Position numbers and translations under genes: made by a program. Below the pieces are notes generated by a model. It worked only from the letters and a program-made list of their open reading frames with translations, was not told the origin of the DNA and did not search any database. Shown in pieces: positions 10,741 to 22,200 of a stretch of 64,000 nt of DNA. How positions within the stretch are numbered: the first letter of the stretch is position 1; each line of letters starts with the position of its first letter. The stretch covers positions 63,425,126 to 63,489,125 of the forward strand of contig OY997653.1 in the NCBI GenBank assembly GCA_963921795.1. The letters are read 5' to 3'. The stretch is from Nannobrachium achirus (taxonomy: Eukaryota; Chordata; Actinopteri; Myctophiformes; Myctophidae).

Positions 10741-10964
10741 CATGGTTGCTATGGTAAACAGTTGGTTGCTAGGGTAAACAGTTGGTTGCTAGGGTAAGAA
10801 AACATGGTTGCTATGGTAAACAATTGGTTGCTAGGGTAAACAGTTGGTTGCTAGGGTAAAAAAAACATGGTTGCTGTGGTAAAAAGTTGGTTGCTAGGGT
10901 AAACAGTTGGTTGCTAAGGTAAAAAACATGGTTGCTATGGTAAACAGTTGGTTAGTAGGGTAAA
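10741..10964 (+). repeat. 20-bp minisatellite, about 11 units
   Basis: The unit GTTGGTTGCTAGGGTAAACA is repeated. Every third unit is the variant CATGGTTGCTATGGTAAACA preceded by extra A, giving a trimeric higher-order period of about 62 bp. Confidence 0.9.
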
Positions 10965-11073
10965 CCTTCAATGATTTTGACATCTTGTTACTAATCTGTC
11001 GGTAGATAATGCCGGTCTTATATAAGGGTCATTTGTGTACGGTGTGATGTCATACTGATGTCAGCAGTGTGAC

Positions 11074-11118
11074 AGGAGATAAGCGACCAACGGTCGCTTA
11101 TCTCCCGATTAGGGAGTC
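11074..11118. repeat. Short hairpin repeat, also at 25289-25326
   Basis: GGAGATAAGCGACC pairs with GGTCGCTTATCTCC. The adjoining GATTAGGGAGTCTTACTGG recurs as its reverse complement at 25.3 kb. Confidence 0.75.
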
Positions 11119-11560
11119 TTACTGGTTTGTAACTCTTTGGTCTCCAACCACTCACTCACGCAGCTCTAGTCTGGAGCTTTTGAAGGGCGGGCAGAATACG
11201 ACCTGCAACCATTTTCAACCTCCATGGTATAACATAACATAAACGTCCTGCAACCATTTTAAACCTCCGTGGTATAACATAAACGATAATGTAATTCCCT
11301 CCCAACTCGTTCCCATGACAGACCACTTAATTAAACGACAATAAAACAATAACTGAAATGTGTGTGTGTGTGTGCCCCAAGGCTTGCTGGGACGCCCCTC
11401 CCCTGTCCAAGGCTTGCTGGGATCTGATTGCATCTGATTGGCCTTCCGGCTACCGAACGTCCCCTTCTGTGACGCACGGGTGGAAGATTGCCTTAAAAAA
11501 TGCCTCTCCTCCAAGACAGACAAGACAGACGCCCCAGAGTCGAAGGAGGCGTCTACCTTT
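11119..11560. other. No gene recognised
   Basis: Unassigned. It contains two short tandem duplications (an AACCTCCRTGGTATAACATA motif at about 11216-11283, and an AAGGCTTGCTGGGA motif near 11378-11422). Confidence 0.4.
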
Positions 11561-12158
11561 TTGAAGCGGGGAAAACCGCTTCCAATGAGTGGCTTTGTGT
11601 GTCCCACGCCCATATATGGTCATTTCAGTCCAGAATGAACAGGTTTTTTCAAAAACAAAATGTGTGTTTAATGTCCATATATGGTCATCTCAGTCCAGAA
11701 TGAACAGGCTTTTTCAAAAACACAATGTATGTCACCTCATGTCCATATATGGTCACTCCAGTCCAGAATGAACAGGTTTTTTCTGTCCCGTACGTCCATA
11801 ATATCAGTCCAGAATGAATAGGCTTTTTCAAAAAGCAAAATGTGTCCCATGTCCTTATATGTCCATTTCAGTTCAGAATGAATAGGTTTTATCTGTCCTG
11901 TACGTCCAGAATATGTGTGTAGTGTCCCTCCCGGTCTGATGAATGGATACTTTGAGGATTGGTCAAGCTTCACATGATAATTTGGCCCTCCATTCTTTAT
12001 ATATTCATTCAGAATATATAAAGAATGTAGAATTCAGAATATATATAGAATGAATAGATCACAGAGTCCATAACTGTATAGATGTATAGATCACAGAGTT
12101 CATAACTCTAGAACACATAGAATAAAAGTTCACCGCTTCACTTCGAACCGAGGTTTGA
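11561..12158. mobile_element. Repeat with hairpin terminus, copy 1 (Helitron/Helentron-like?)
   Basis: One end is TTGAAGCGGGGAAAACCGCTTC, a hairpin, and the other is TTCACCGCTTCACTTCGAAC ending GGTTTGA. Both ends and the adjoining CAGTCCAGAATGAACAGG repeats recur in inverted order at 43522-45580. A terminal hairpin with short subterminal inverted repeats recalls Helentron-type elements. That assignment is inference. Three CCATATATGG motifs are inside. Confidence 0.6.
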
Positions 12159-12611
12159 TTTTTACGTCTATGCTTTCGCCAGGCCTTTCGCCAAATATTG
12201 ATGTTTTTGAGTGGTGCTAAGCTCCAACATCTGTCTTTGTCCGGGCTCTGGACTTAATATTAACATTTTCGGGGGGAATGCCCATATATGGACATATATG
12301 GTCTAGTGGTCTATGATGTCAGTCTTCTCCATATTTGGTAAAAGTCTATTTTTTAATTAAAGTCAGTGGGGAAAGTGTATTCACTAATAAATTACTATCA
12401 ATTAAACGCTACAACTTTTCTCTTAGCAAAATGCAAATTGCAAATTCCAGATGAAGCCGGTGGATTTGACATATTATATGGCGCGAGTGTGTGGCGCGAA
12501 AACTGTGGGAGGAGTAGGGGTCAAACTTCTAGTTACTCTAGAAACAGAGAATAATAATAATAATAAAGTTTCCTCAGGACTTTAGTCTGGTTGCCCTGTC
12601 GCCGCCAATGA
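12159..12611. other. Unassigned, with an AGCTCCAACATCTGTC motif
   Basis: The motif TGCTAAGCTCCAACATCTGT at about 12216-12235 recurs inverted at about 27931 and in a variant form at about 38136. This suggests another dispersed repeat end. No gene is seen. Confidence 0.4.
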
Positions 12612-13086
12612 GGGTTGTTAGGGTTACTTTTAAAAAGGAATCCCCTACAGTTACAAGTTACTTGCAAAGAAAATGTAGTCAGTAACGTAATCTGATTATC
12701 ACAATTTAAAAAGTAACTACTAGTTACTTTCAGTTACTTTTGGATTTACTTTTTAGCAAAACTCTCTTTAATTAAATAAAACAAGTTTTACCATTGATAA
12801 CTAGACAAGAATATTGAGCCTATGAAATTAGGAAAAGGACAACAGAATTTTACTTAAGCAAAGTGGCAGTACTTTACGCTGATTCGACTTGATTATTTTA
12901 TTGTTTGGTGTTATAACTTATTTGTAAAATTGATGAGGGCAAGGGGAGAATGTAATCCATCATTTAGATCCGTTACTGTAATCCAGATTACACATTTTAA
13001 AATGTAACCTGAGACTTTACAAGTTACCTGTTTTTTGTAATCTGATAACGTAATCCCGTTAAATGTAATCCGTTACTTAACAACCC
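12612..13086. mobile_element. MITE with GGGTTGTTA inverted ends
   Basis: The element begins GGGTTGTTAGGGTTAC and ends GTTACTTAACAACCC. The interior is full of short GTAAT and TTAC repeats such as GTAATCCGTTAC. It resembles the common 'ATTACAGTTAC' fish MITEs. No exact TSD was found. Confidence 0.6.
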
Positions 13087-13227
13087 ATGGTGCACTCCTA
13101 CATTCAATCCTCATAATACTGTGCACATGCAGTCACACCCCATAACAAGAAATCTGCACATAATGTTGAGCACATAGTGTTTGTATATATCTGTTATAGG
13201 CTATATCTAGTATCGTCACTTTTTTGG

Positions 13228-13400
13228 CATAAATGTGCTATTGAACACCCCTTTACGTCTGTGTGTTGGTTAAAATAATATTTAACCAATGAAAAGTAGT
13301 AAAAAGCCCTTCGGTCAAAACCTCCTAACTCCACTTGAGCCTATTTTCCCGAAAATGAACATTTTGGAGTTGGGAGGTTTCGGCCCGACAGCAGAGATAC
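13228..13400 (+). repeat. Dispersed repeat, also at 36860-37010
   Basis: About 150 bp is shared with 36.9 kb. It includes ATGAAAAGTAGTAAAAAGCC and a stem AACCTCCTAACTCCA / TGGAGTT.GGAGGTT. Confidence 0.8.
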
Positions 13401-13540
13401 TAGTTACTGGTATATATATATATATATATACTATATATAGATATATACTAGTTACTGGTATATATCTGTTGTGCATCGATTCTCTGTGTTGCAGCCCTTG
13501 CATCAGAAAGTGTTGCTTTCTCCACGAAATATCAACGCTA

Positions 13541-13564
13541 CCCCCCCCCCCCCCCCCCCCCCCC
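13541..13564 (+). repeat. Poly(C) tract
   Basis: Uninterrupted run of about 24 C. Confidence 0.9.
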
Positions 13565-13648
13565 ATCCTTACGACTCCACTACTATGCCAATAAAATATA
13601 CAGTATGCCTTACTATATAATATATTTTACTGTTGTGTTCCTCCTCAG

Positions 13649-13764
13649 CTGCTGCTTTCTGCACGCCGCCATGCGCCCGCGTCGTCCCCCGCAGCCCCTT
13701 GAAAAATGCATGACGGGGAACATCATCTTCTTCCATCCTGGTTTCCGGGCCTACCTTGTTCCTG
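13649..13764 (+). CDS. Candidate internal coding exon, product unknown
   Basis: A 116-bp open segment is preceded by a pyrimidine-rich acceptor (TTCCTCCTCAG, AG at 13647-13648) and followed by a consensus donor (CCTG|GTAAGT at 13765). It keeps one frame throughout and encodes MTGNIIFFHPGFRAYLVPG near its end. Both boundaries lie in the same phase (one base over). I do not recognise the protein, and no neighbouring exon is identifiable within the window. Chance is possible for a segment this short. Confidence 0.3.
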
Positions 13765-13936
13765 GTAAGTGTACTCATACATCATAAGGCCTGTCCGTAC
13801 GCAGAGCAAAGCCCAGGGTCTATAAATCATGCAGCGCGACACCGCTTTGAGTGCCGCAGCTCGTATGCTTTCATGTGCGCGTACGCAGTACGCTGTACGG
13901 GTTGCCTTTTCCTCCCAAAGCCCTCTGCTCTCCTCA

Positions 13937-14365
13937 CAGATATACGTGCACACATAGACATCAAAGGGGGCTTGAGCCCCTGCCCTTTTATCTGTCTGTA
14001 AAAACTGCCCTTTCCAAATGCAGTTTTTACTATGGTGAAAGAAACGCAAATGCCCTCTTTCCATGCCATACCTGAAGGCAGCATTCAAGAGAATTGCCTT
14101 GTCCAAACTCTCCTGAACTTGAATGCAGCATCTTATGTTGAAAGAATTGCCCTCCCTGTGTAGAAATCCATGCCGTTACGCCACATCTCCAGTATTCACT
14201 TGGTTATGCATATAGTTCAGTGTGGTTTCGCACACCGAAAATAGCCGACCTCCAAGCTCACAACGCAGCGCGGCGCGGCGCGTTCTGCTATTTTCGGTGC
14301 TTACACCAAAAGGCCCTTTTGGAAATTCCAGCCCCTGCCCCTCTAACATTCTCTGCACGTCCCTG
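13937..14365 (+). mobile_element. H2 hAT-like MITE, second copy
   Basis: The interior matches the 37274-37707 copy throughout (CATAGACATCAAAGGGGGCT, CTCCTGAACTTGAATGCAGC). It ends CTCTGCACGTCCCTG. The 5' end is degenerate and no TSD is visible. A hairpin lies at 14234-14300. Confidence 0.8.
14234..14300. repeat. Hairpin module, ACCGAAAATAGC variant
   Basis: CACCGAAAATAGC pairs with GCTATTTTCGGTG. The arm continues as CGACCTCCAAGCTC, but the loop-side right arm is shortened and GC-rich (GCGCGGCGCGGCGCG). Confidence 0.75.
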
Positions 14366-14467
14366 CAGCTATAGTAGCTGCTGCTCGGTCGTTCCTGCAC
14401 AATACGATGCACAAATGTTATTGTCAACCACTGACGTGGCAACAGTATTGATTCTTTAATTTGCTCG

Positions 14468-14490
14468 CCCCCCCCCCCCCCCCCCCCCCC
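14468..14490 (+). repeat. Poly(C) tract
   Basis: Uninterrupted run of about 23 C. Confidence 0.9.
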
Positions 14491-14644
14491 ATTCACTGAA
14501 GCAGAAAACCCTTTGAATGAATGAATGCTTTGTAGATCTGTGGTTATGATTGTGCCATAAACTGCGAGTGCCGGGTTTGAAGTTTTAGCCTGTAGGGAAG
14601 GGGGGGTGGGGGGGGAGCGGATTTCCGCTCGTGGTCGAGGGGAA

Positions 14645-14850
14645 ATCTCGTATCTCCAAGTTTCAAATTTGTACGTTCTTTGGTAAAGCAAAGCCCTGCT
14701 TCATCATACAAGGCGGTCGCACAAAAGTAGTGAAAACAGCCGATCTACAAGCACACAACGCCTCGCAGTGCGAGGCGTTATCATTTTCAAAATGATAAAT
14801 GCAAAACGAACGGTTTTGGACATACAAGGTTTTCACCCGACAACGACGAC
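14645..14850 (+). repeat. Dispersed repeat, also at 60505-60735
   Basis: Shares CAAGTTTCAAATTTGTA, AAAGCCCTGCTTCATCATAC and GGTTTTGGACATACAAGG in order with 60.5-60.7 kb. Both copies carry the hairpin module at the same place, but here (14731-14793) the outer right arm is missing and only the inner stem CGCCTCG / CGAGGCG remains. Confidence 0.85.
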
Positions 14851-14989
14851 TGCATATCCATCAAACGGAAGATTGGGCTCAATTATGTACAGTATGTCTT
14901 CTTGGAACATAAAACATCCCGACATTTCGTTTGGGCCCCAAATTAAAACGATCAATAAGATCGGCCTTATTGTCTCATTAAGTCGATTC

Positions 14990-15276
14990 AGGAGGGCGTG
15001 TTGGCTAAGGACTTTTAAGACCCTTTTAATACCTCTAAAATAAAAAGAATTAATCATTGGCCTGATTGTCAAATATTAGAGGCAGAAATTGTGAAAATAG
15101 CAGATCTACATGCACACAACGCCTTGTGAGCATGTAGATCTGCTATTTTCACAACCGTGTTATACAAAATGTAATGCCTCAAGTCTTTCAACTCTTAGTG
15201 CTCGTCAGGGTGGGGGGTCCCCAGGTAACATATGATTATTTTGGGGGTCACAGCCTGAAAAAGTTGAAAACCACTG
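14990..15276 (+). mobile_element. hAT-like MITE fragment ending in CCACTG
   Basis: Matches 50680-50945 (TTTTAATACCTCTAAAAT, ATATGATTATTTTGGGGGTC). It ends in AGTTGAAAACCACTG, the complement of the widespread CAGTGGTTCTCAAC hAT terminus. A hairpin sits inside. Confidence 0.7.
15090..15154. repeat. Hairpin module, TTGTGAAAATAGC variant
   Basis: TTGTGAAAATAGCAGATCTA pairs with the exact complement at the other end. The inner part reads CATGC...GCATG, where most copies read CAAGC...GCTTG. Both arms share the change. Confidence 0.85.
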
Positions 15277-15502
15277 CCTTTTCTGATTGGCCAGTCCTCC
15301 CAGTTCACCCATGACAGTCTAGAGCTCTCAGCTCCAAAGTCTGACTTCTTTCCCATATTATGCAAATGATTTCCCTGCAGAAAAGCTCCATGCTTTGGCG
15401 CCCATCAGTTCACACAGGCCAGATTTCTCTTTTCTCCCTGCAACCCTCGCTTTAAGCCCCGATCCATATACTCTGTCGTACGCCGGCCGGTGTCACGAGC
15501 GG

Positions 15503-15568
15503 GAAACAGCTGATCTGCAAGCTCACAATGTGTCGCATTGCCATGCGTCGCAAGCTTGTAGATCGACA
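15503..15568. repeat. Hairpin module, degenerate copy
   Basis: AACAGCTGATCTGCAAGCTC is opposed by CAAGCTTGTAGATCGAC. The arms have diverged, so this looks like an older copy. Confidence 0.6.
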
Positions 15569-15745
15569 CTTCTTTTGGCGCACAGCACCGCACGCAGCAA
15601 AGTATAAGTCAGGACTTTCTCCCCCCAACCGTGCATCTGGAAAGAGGTTCTACTTCTGATGCACAGCACCCAGGGGCGTCACAAGGGGGGGGGGGGAGTG
15701 GGACTGAGTTACTAGGGCCCAAGGTGGAGGGGCCTCCAGCTGTTG

Positions 15746-15804
15746 AAAAATAGCAGATATACAAGCTCACAGCGCCGCGCTGCGAGCTTGTAGATCTGTT
15801 ATTT
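15746..15804. repeat. AGATCTACAAGC hairpin, 5' hairpin of the 15.7-kb H1 copy
   Basis: Arms with the AGATAT variant on the left and AGATCT on the right. The inner stem is AGCGC / GCGCT. Confidence 0.8.
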
Positions 15805-16040
15805 TGGAAAAGTTGTGAAAATGTGTGCAAATCTTTGATTATATGTATTTTTTAACATTTGTAACTAAAATTTTGCTTCTGGGGGGTCCCTGGAACTAAA
15901 TATTTTGAGATGAGGGTCTGTGGCCGAATACATATCATTTTGGGGGTCCTTGACATGAAAAGGTTTGCGCACCACTGACAAAGAAAAACACAGAAGACTT
16001 TTTTTTTTTTCACAGAAGACACATTTTCACAATAAAAGAA

Positions 16041-16093
16041 AAAAGCAAATCTACAAGCTCGCAATGTGCTGTGAGCTTGTATTTCTGCTATTC
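16041..16093. repeat. AGATCTACAAGC hairpin, 3' hairpin of the 15.7-kb H1 copy
   Basis: A shortened copy (AAGCAAATCTACAAGCTCGC with GAGCTTGTATTTCTGC). Both arms have TTT or AAA where most copies have GAT. Confidence 0.75.
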
Positions 16094-16211
16094 TTCAATA
16101 GTTAAAGCACAAAATAACACGTTCACACTCTAAATGTGTTAAACCCCCTCCCCTAGAACATTCATGGGGGGCCCACATCAGTGAATCGTTGTACCCAGGG
16201 CCCAGAATCTG

Positions 16212-19200
16212 AATGACATCATATGAGCGTACTGCGTATGAAGAGGATCCTCTCTCCATGGCAGGGAATGACATCATATGAACGTACTGCATATAGGAAG
16301 AGGATCCTCTCTCCATAGAATGACATCATATGAGCGTACTGCATATAGGAAGAGGATCCTCTCTCCATAGAATGACATCATATGAACGTACTGCATATAG
16401 GAAGAGGATCCTCTCTCCATAGAATGACATCATATGAACGTACTGCATATAGGAAGAGGATCCTCTCTCCATAGAATGACATCATATGAGCGTACTGCAT
16501 ATAGGAAGAGGATCCTCTCTCTATAGAATGACATCATATGAACGTACTGCATATAGGAAGAGGATCCTCTCTCCATGGCAGGGAATGACATCATATGAAC
16601 GTACTGCATATAGGAAGAGGATCCTCTCTCCATGGCAGGGAATGACATCATATGAACGTACTGCATATAGGAAGAGGATCCTCTCTCCATAGAATGACAT
16701 CATATGAGCGTACTGCATATAGGAAGAGGATCCTCTCTCTATAGAATGACATCATATGAATGTACTGCGTATAGGAAGAGGATCCTCTCTCCATAGAATG
16801 ACATCATATGAGCGTACTGCATATAGGAAGAGGATCCTCTCTCCATGGAATGACATCATATGAACGTACTGCATATAGGAAGAGGATCCTCTCCATAGAA
16901 TGACATCATATGAGCGTACTGCATAAAGGAAGAGGATCCTCTCTCCATAGAATGACATCATATGAACGTACTGCATATAGGAAGAGGATCCTCTCTCCAT
17001 GGAATGACATCATATGAACGTACTGCATATAGGAAGAGGATCCTCTCTCCATAGAATGACATCATATGAACGTACTGCATATAGGAAGAGGATCCTCTCT
17101 CCATGGAATGACATCATATGAACGTACTGCATAAAGGAAGAGGATCCTCTCTCCATAGAATGACATCATATGAACGTACTGCATATAGGAAGAGGATCCT
17201 CTCTCCATAGAATGACATCATATGAGCGTACTGCATAAAGGAAGAGGATCCTCTCTCCATAGAATGACATCATATGAACGTACTGCATAAAGGAAGAGGA
17301 TCCTCTCTCCATAGAATGACATCATATGAGCGTACTGCATATAGGAAGAGGATCCTCTCTCCATAGAATGACATCATATGAACGTACTGCATATAGGAAG
17401 AGGATCCTCTCTCCATAGAATGACATCATATGAGCGTACTGCATAAAGGAAGAGGATCCTCTCTCCATAGAATGACATCATATGAACGTACTGCATATAG
17501 GAAGAGGATCCTCTCTCCATAGAATGACATCATATGAGCGTACTGCATATAGGAAGAGGATCCTCTCTCCATAGAATGACATCATATGAACGTACTGCAT
17601 ATAGGAAGAGGATCCTCTCTCCATAGAATGACATCATATGAGCGTACTGCATATAGGAAGAGGATCCTCTCTCCATAGAATGACATCATATGAACGTACT
17701 GCATAAAGGAAGAGGATCCTCTCTCCATAGAATGACATCATATGAGCGTACTGCATATAGGAAGAGGATCCTCTCTCCATAGAATGACATCATATGAACG
17801 TACTGCATATAGGAAGAGGATCCTCTCTCCATAGAATGACATCATATGAACGTACTGCATATAGGAAGAGGATCCTCTCTCCATAGAATGACATCATATG
17901 AACGTACTGCATAAAGGAAGAGGATCCTCTCTCCATAGAATGACATCATATGAACGTACTGCATATAGGAAGAGGATCCTCTCTCCATAGAATGACATCA
18001 TATGAGCGTACTGCATATAGGAAGAGGATCCTCTCTCCATAGAATGACATCATATGAACGTACTGCATATAGGAAGAGGATCCTCTCTCCATAGAATGAC
18101 ATCATATGAGCGTACTGCATATAGGAAGAGGATCCTCTCTCCATAGAATGACATCATATGAACGTACTGCATATAGGAAGAGGATCCTCTCTCCATAGAA
18201 TGACATCATATGAACGTACTGCATATAGGAAGAGGATCCTCTCTCCATAGAATGACATCATATGAACGTACTGCATATAGGAAGAGGATCCTCTCTCCAT
18301 GGAATGACATCATATGAACGTACTGCATATAGGAAGAGGATCCTCTCTCCATGGAATGACATCATATGAACGTACTGCATATAGGAAGAGGATCCTCTCT
18401 CCATAGAATGACATCATATGAACGTACTGCATATAGGAAGAGGATCCTCTCTCCATAGAATGACATCATATGAGCGTACTGCATATAGGAAGAGGATCCT
18501 CTCTCCATAGAATGACATCATATGAGCGTACTGCATATAGGAAGAGGATCCTCTCTCCATAGAATGACATCATATGAGCGTACTGCATATAGGAAGAGGA
18601 TCCTCTCTCCATAGAATGACATCATATGAACGTACTGCATATAGGAAGAGGATCCTCTCTCCATAGAATGACATCATATGAACGTACTGCATATAGGAAG
18701 AGGATCCTCTCTCCATGGAATGACATCATATGAACGTACTGCATATAGGAAGAGGATCCTCTCTCCATGGAATGACATCATATGAACGTACTGCATATAG
18801 GAAGAGGATCCTCTCTCCATAGAATGACATCATATGAACGTACTGCATATAGGAAGAGGATCCTCTCTCCATGGAATGACATCATATGAACGTACTGCAT
18901 ATAGGAAGAGGATCCTCTCTCCATGGAATGACATCATATGAACGTACTGCATATAGGAAGAGGATCCTCTCTCCATGGAATGACATCATATGAACGTACT
19001 GCATATAGGAAGAGGATCCTCTCTCCATAGAATGACATCATATGAACGTACTGCATATAGGAAGAGGATCCTCTCTCCATAGAATGACATCATATGAACG
19101 TACTGCATATAGGAAGAGGATCCTCTCTCCATAGAATGACATCATATGAACGTACTGCATATAGGAAGAGGATCCTCTCTCCATAGAATGACATCATATG

Positions 19201-22200
19201 AGCGTACTGCGTATGAAGAGGATCCTCTCTCCATAGAATGACATCATATGAACGTACTGCATATAGGAAGAGGATCCTCTCTCCATGGAATGACATCATA
19301 TGAACCTACTGCATATAGGAAGAGGATCCTCTCTCCATAGAATGACATCATATGAACGTACTGCATATAGGAAGAGGATCCTCTCTCCATAGAATGACAT
19401 CATATGAGCGTACTGCATATAGGAAGAGGATCCTCTCTCCATAGAATGACATCATATGAACGTACTGCATAAAGGAAGAGGATCCTCTCTCCATAGAATG
19501 ACATCATATGAACGTACTGCATATAGGAAGAGGATCCTCTCTCCATAGAATGACATCATATGAACGTACTGCATATAGGAAGAGGATCCTCTCTCCATAG
19601 AATGACATCATATGAACGTACTGCATATAGGAAGAGGATCCTCTCTCCATAGAATGACATCATATGAACGTACTGCATATAGGAAGAGGATCCTCTCTCC
19701 ATAGAATGACATCATATGAACGTACTGCATATAGGAAGAGGATCCTCTCTCCATAGAATGACATCATATGAACGTACTGCATATAGGAAGAGGATCCTCT
19801 CTCCATAGAATGACATCATATGAACGTACTGCATATAGGAAGAGGATTCTCTCTCCATAGAATGACATCATATGAACGTACTGCATATAGGAAGAGGATC
19901 CTCTCTCCATAGAATGACATCATATGAACGTACTGCATATAGGAAGAGGATCCTCTCTCCATAGAATGACATCATATGAGCGTACTGCGTATGAAGAGGA
20001 TCCTCTCTCCATGGAATGACATCATATGAGCGTACTGCATATAGGAAGAGGATCCTCTCTCCATGGCAGGGAATGACATCATATGAACGTACTGCATATA
20101 GGAAGAGGATCCTCTCTCCATAGAATGACATCATATGAACGTACTGCATATAGGAAGAGGATCCTCTCTCCATAGAATGACATCATATGAACGTACTGCA
20201 TAGAAGAGGATCCTCTCTCCATAGAATGACATCATATGAGCGTACTGCATATAGGAAGAGGATCCTCTCTCCATAGAATGACATCATATGAACGTACTGC
20301 ATATAGGAAGAGGATCCTCTCTCCATAGAATGACATCATATGAACGTACTGCATATAGGAAGAGGATCCTCTCTCCATAGAATGACATCATATGAGCGTA
20401 CTGCATATAGGAAGAGGATCCTCTCTCCATGGAATGACATCATATGAACGTACTGCATATAGGAAGAGGATCCTCTCTCCATAGAATGACATCATATGAA
20501 CGTACTGCATAAAGGAAGAGGATCCTCTCTCCATAGAATGACATCATATGAACGTACTGCATATAGGAAGAGGATCCTCTCTCCATAGAATGACATCATA
20601 TGAACGTACTGCATATAGGAAGAGGATCCTCTCTCCATGGAATGACATCATATGAACGTACTGCATATAGGAAGAGGATCCTCTCTCCATAGAATGACAT
20701 CATATGAACGTACTGCATATAGGAAGAGGTTCCTCTCTCCATAGAATGACATCATATGAACGTACTGCATATAGGAAGAGGATCCTCTCTCCATAGAATG
20801 ACATCATATGAACGTACTGCATATAGGAAGAGGATCCTCTCTCCATAGAATGACATCATATGAGCGTACTGCATATAGGAAGAGGATCCTCTCTCCATAG
20901 AATGACATCATATGAACGTACTGCATAAAGGAAGAGGATCCTCTCTCCATAGAATGACATCATATGAACGTACTGCATATAGGAAGAGGATCCTCTCTCC
21001 ATAGAATGACATAATATGAACGTACTGCATATAGGAAGAGGATCCTCTCTCCATGGAATGACATCATATGAGCGTACTGCATATAGGAAGAGGATCCTCT
21101 CTCCATAGAATGACATCATATGAGCGTACTGCATATAGGAAGAGGATCCTCTCTCCATAGAATGACATCATATGAGCGTACTGCATATGGTAATAGGATC
21201 CTCTCTCCATAGAATGACATCATATGAGCGTACTGCATATAGGAAGAGGATCCTCTCTCCATAGAATGACATCATATGAACGTACTGCATATAGGAAGAG
21301 GATCCTCTCTCCATAGAATGACATCATATGAGCGTACTGCATATAGGAAGAGGATCCTCTCTTCATAGAATGACATCATATGAACGTACTGCATATAGGA
21401 AGAGGATCCTCTCTCCATAGAATGACATCATATGAACGTACTGCATATAGGAAGAGGATCCTCTCTCCATAGAATGACATCATATGAACGTACTGCATAT
21501 AGGAAGAGGATCCTCTCTCCATGGAATGACATCATATGAACGTACTGCGTATAGGAAGAGGATCCTCTCTCCATGGAATGACATCATATGAACGTACTGC
21601 GTATAGGAAGAGGATCCTCTCTCCATAGAATGACATCATATGAACGTACTGCATATAGGAAGAGGATCCTCTCTCCATAGAATGACATCATATGAGCGTA
21701 CTGCGTATGAAGAGGATCCTCTCTCCATAGAATGACATCATATGAGCGTACTGCATATAGGAAGAGGATCCTCTCTCCATGGAATGACATCATATGAGCG
21801 TACTGCATATAGGAAGAGGATCCTCTCTCTATAGAATGACATCATATGAACGTACTGCATATAGGAAGAGGATCCTCTCTCCATAGAATGACATCATATG
21901 AGCGTACTGCATATAGGAAGAGGATCCTCTCTCCATGGAATGACATCATATGAGCGTACTGCGTATGAAGAGGATCCTCTCTCCATGGAATGACATCATA
22001 TGAACGTACTGCATATAGGAAGAGGATCCTCTCTCCATGGAATGACATCATATGAGCGTACTGCATAAAGGAAGAGGATCCTCTCTCCATAGAATGACAT
22101 CATATGAACGTACTGCATATAGGAAGAGGATCCTCTCTCCATGGAATGACATCATATGAACGTACTGCATATAGGAAGAGGATCCTCTCTCCATAGAATG

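Larger units (their letters stand above)
15671..16211 (+). mobile_element. H1 hAT-like MITE, truncated by the satellite
   Basis: Begins CAGGGGCGTCACAAGGGGGG and carries hairpins at 15746-15804 and 16041-16093. It runs to CCCAGGGCCCAGAATCTG, where the 52-bp satellite starts directly. The last 14 or so bases (GTGCGACACCCCTG in other copies) are missing. Confidence 0.85.

Noticed and set aside
12612..13086. 8-bp TSD for the GGGTTGTTA MITE
   Set aside because: The flanks (CGCCAATGA and ATGGTGCAC) do not match well enough.
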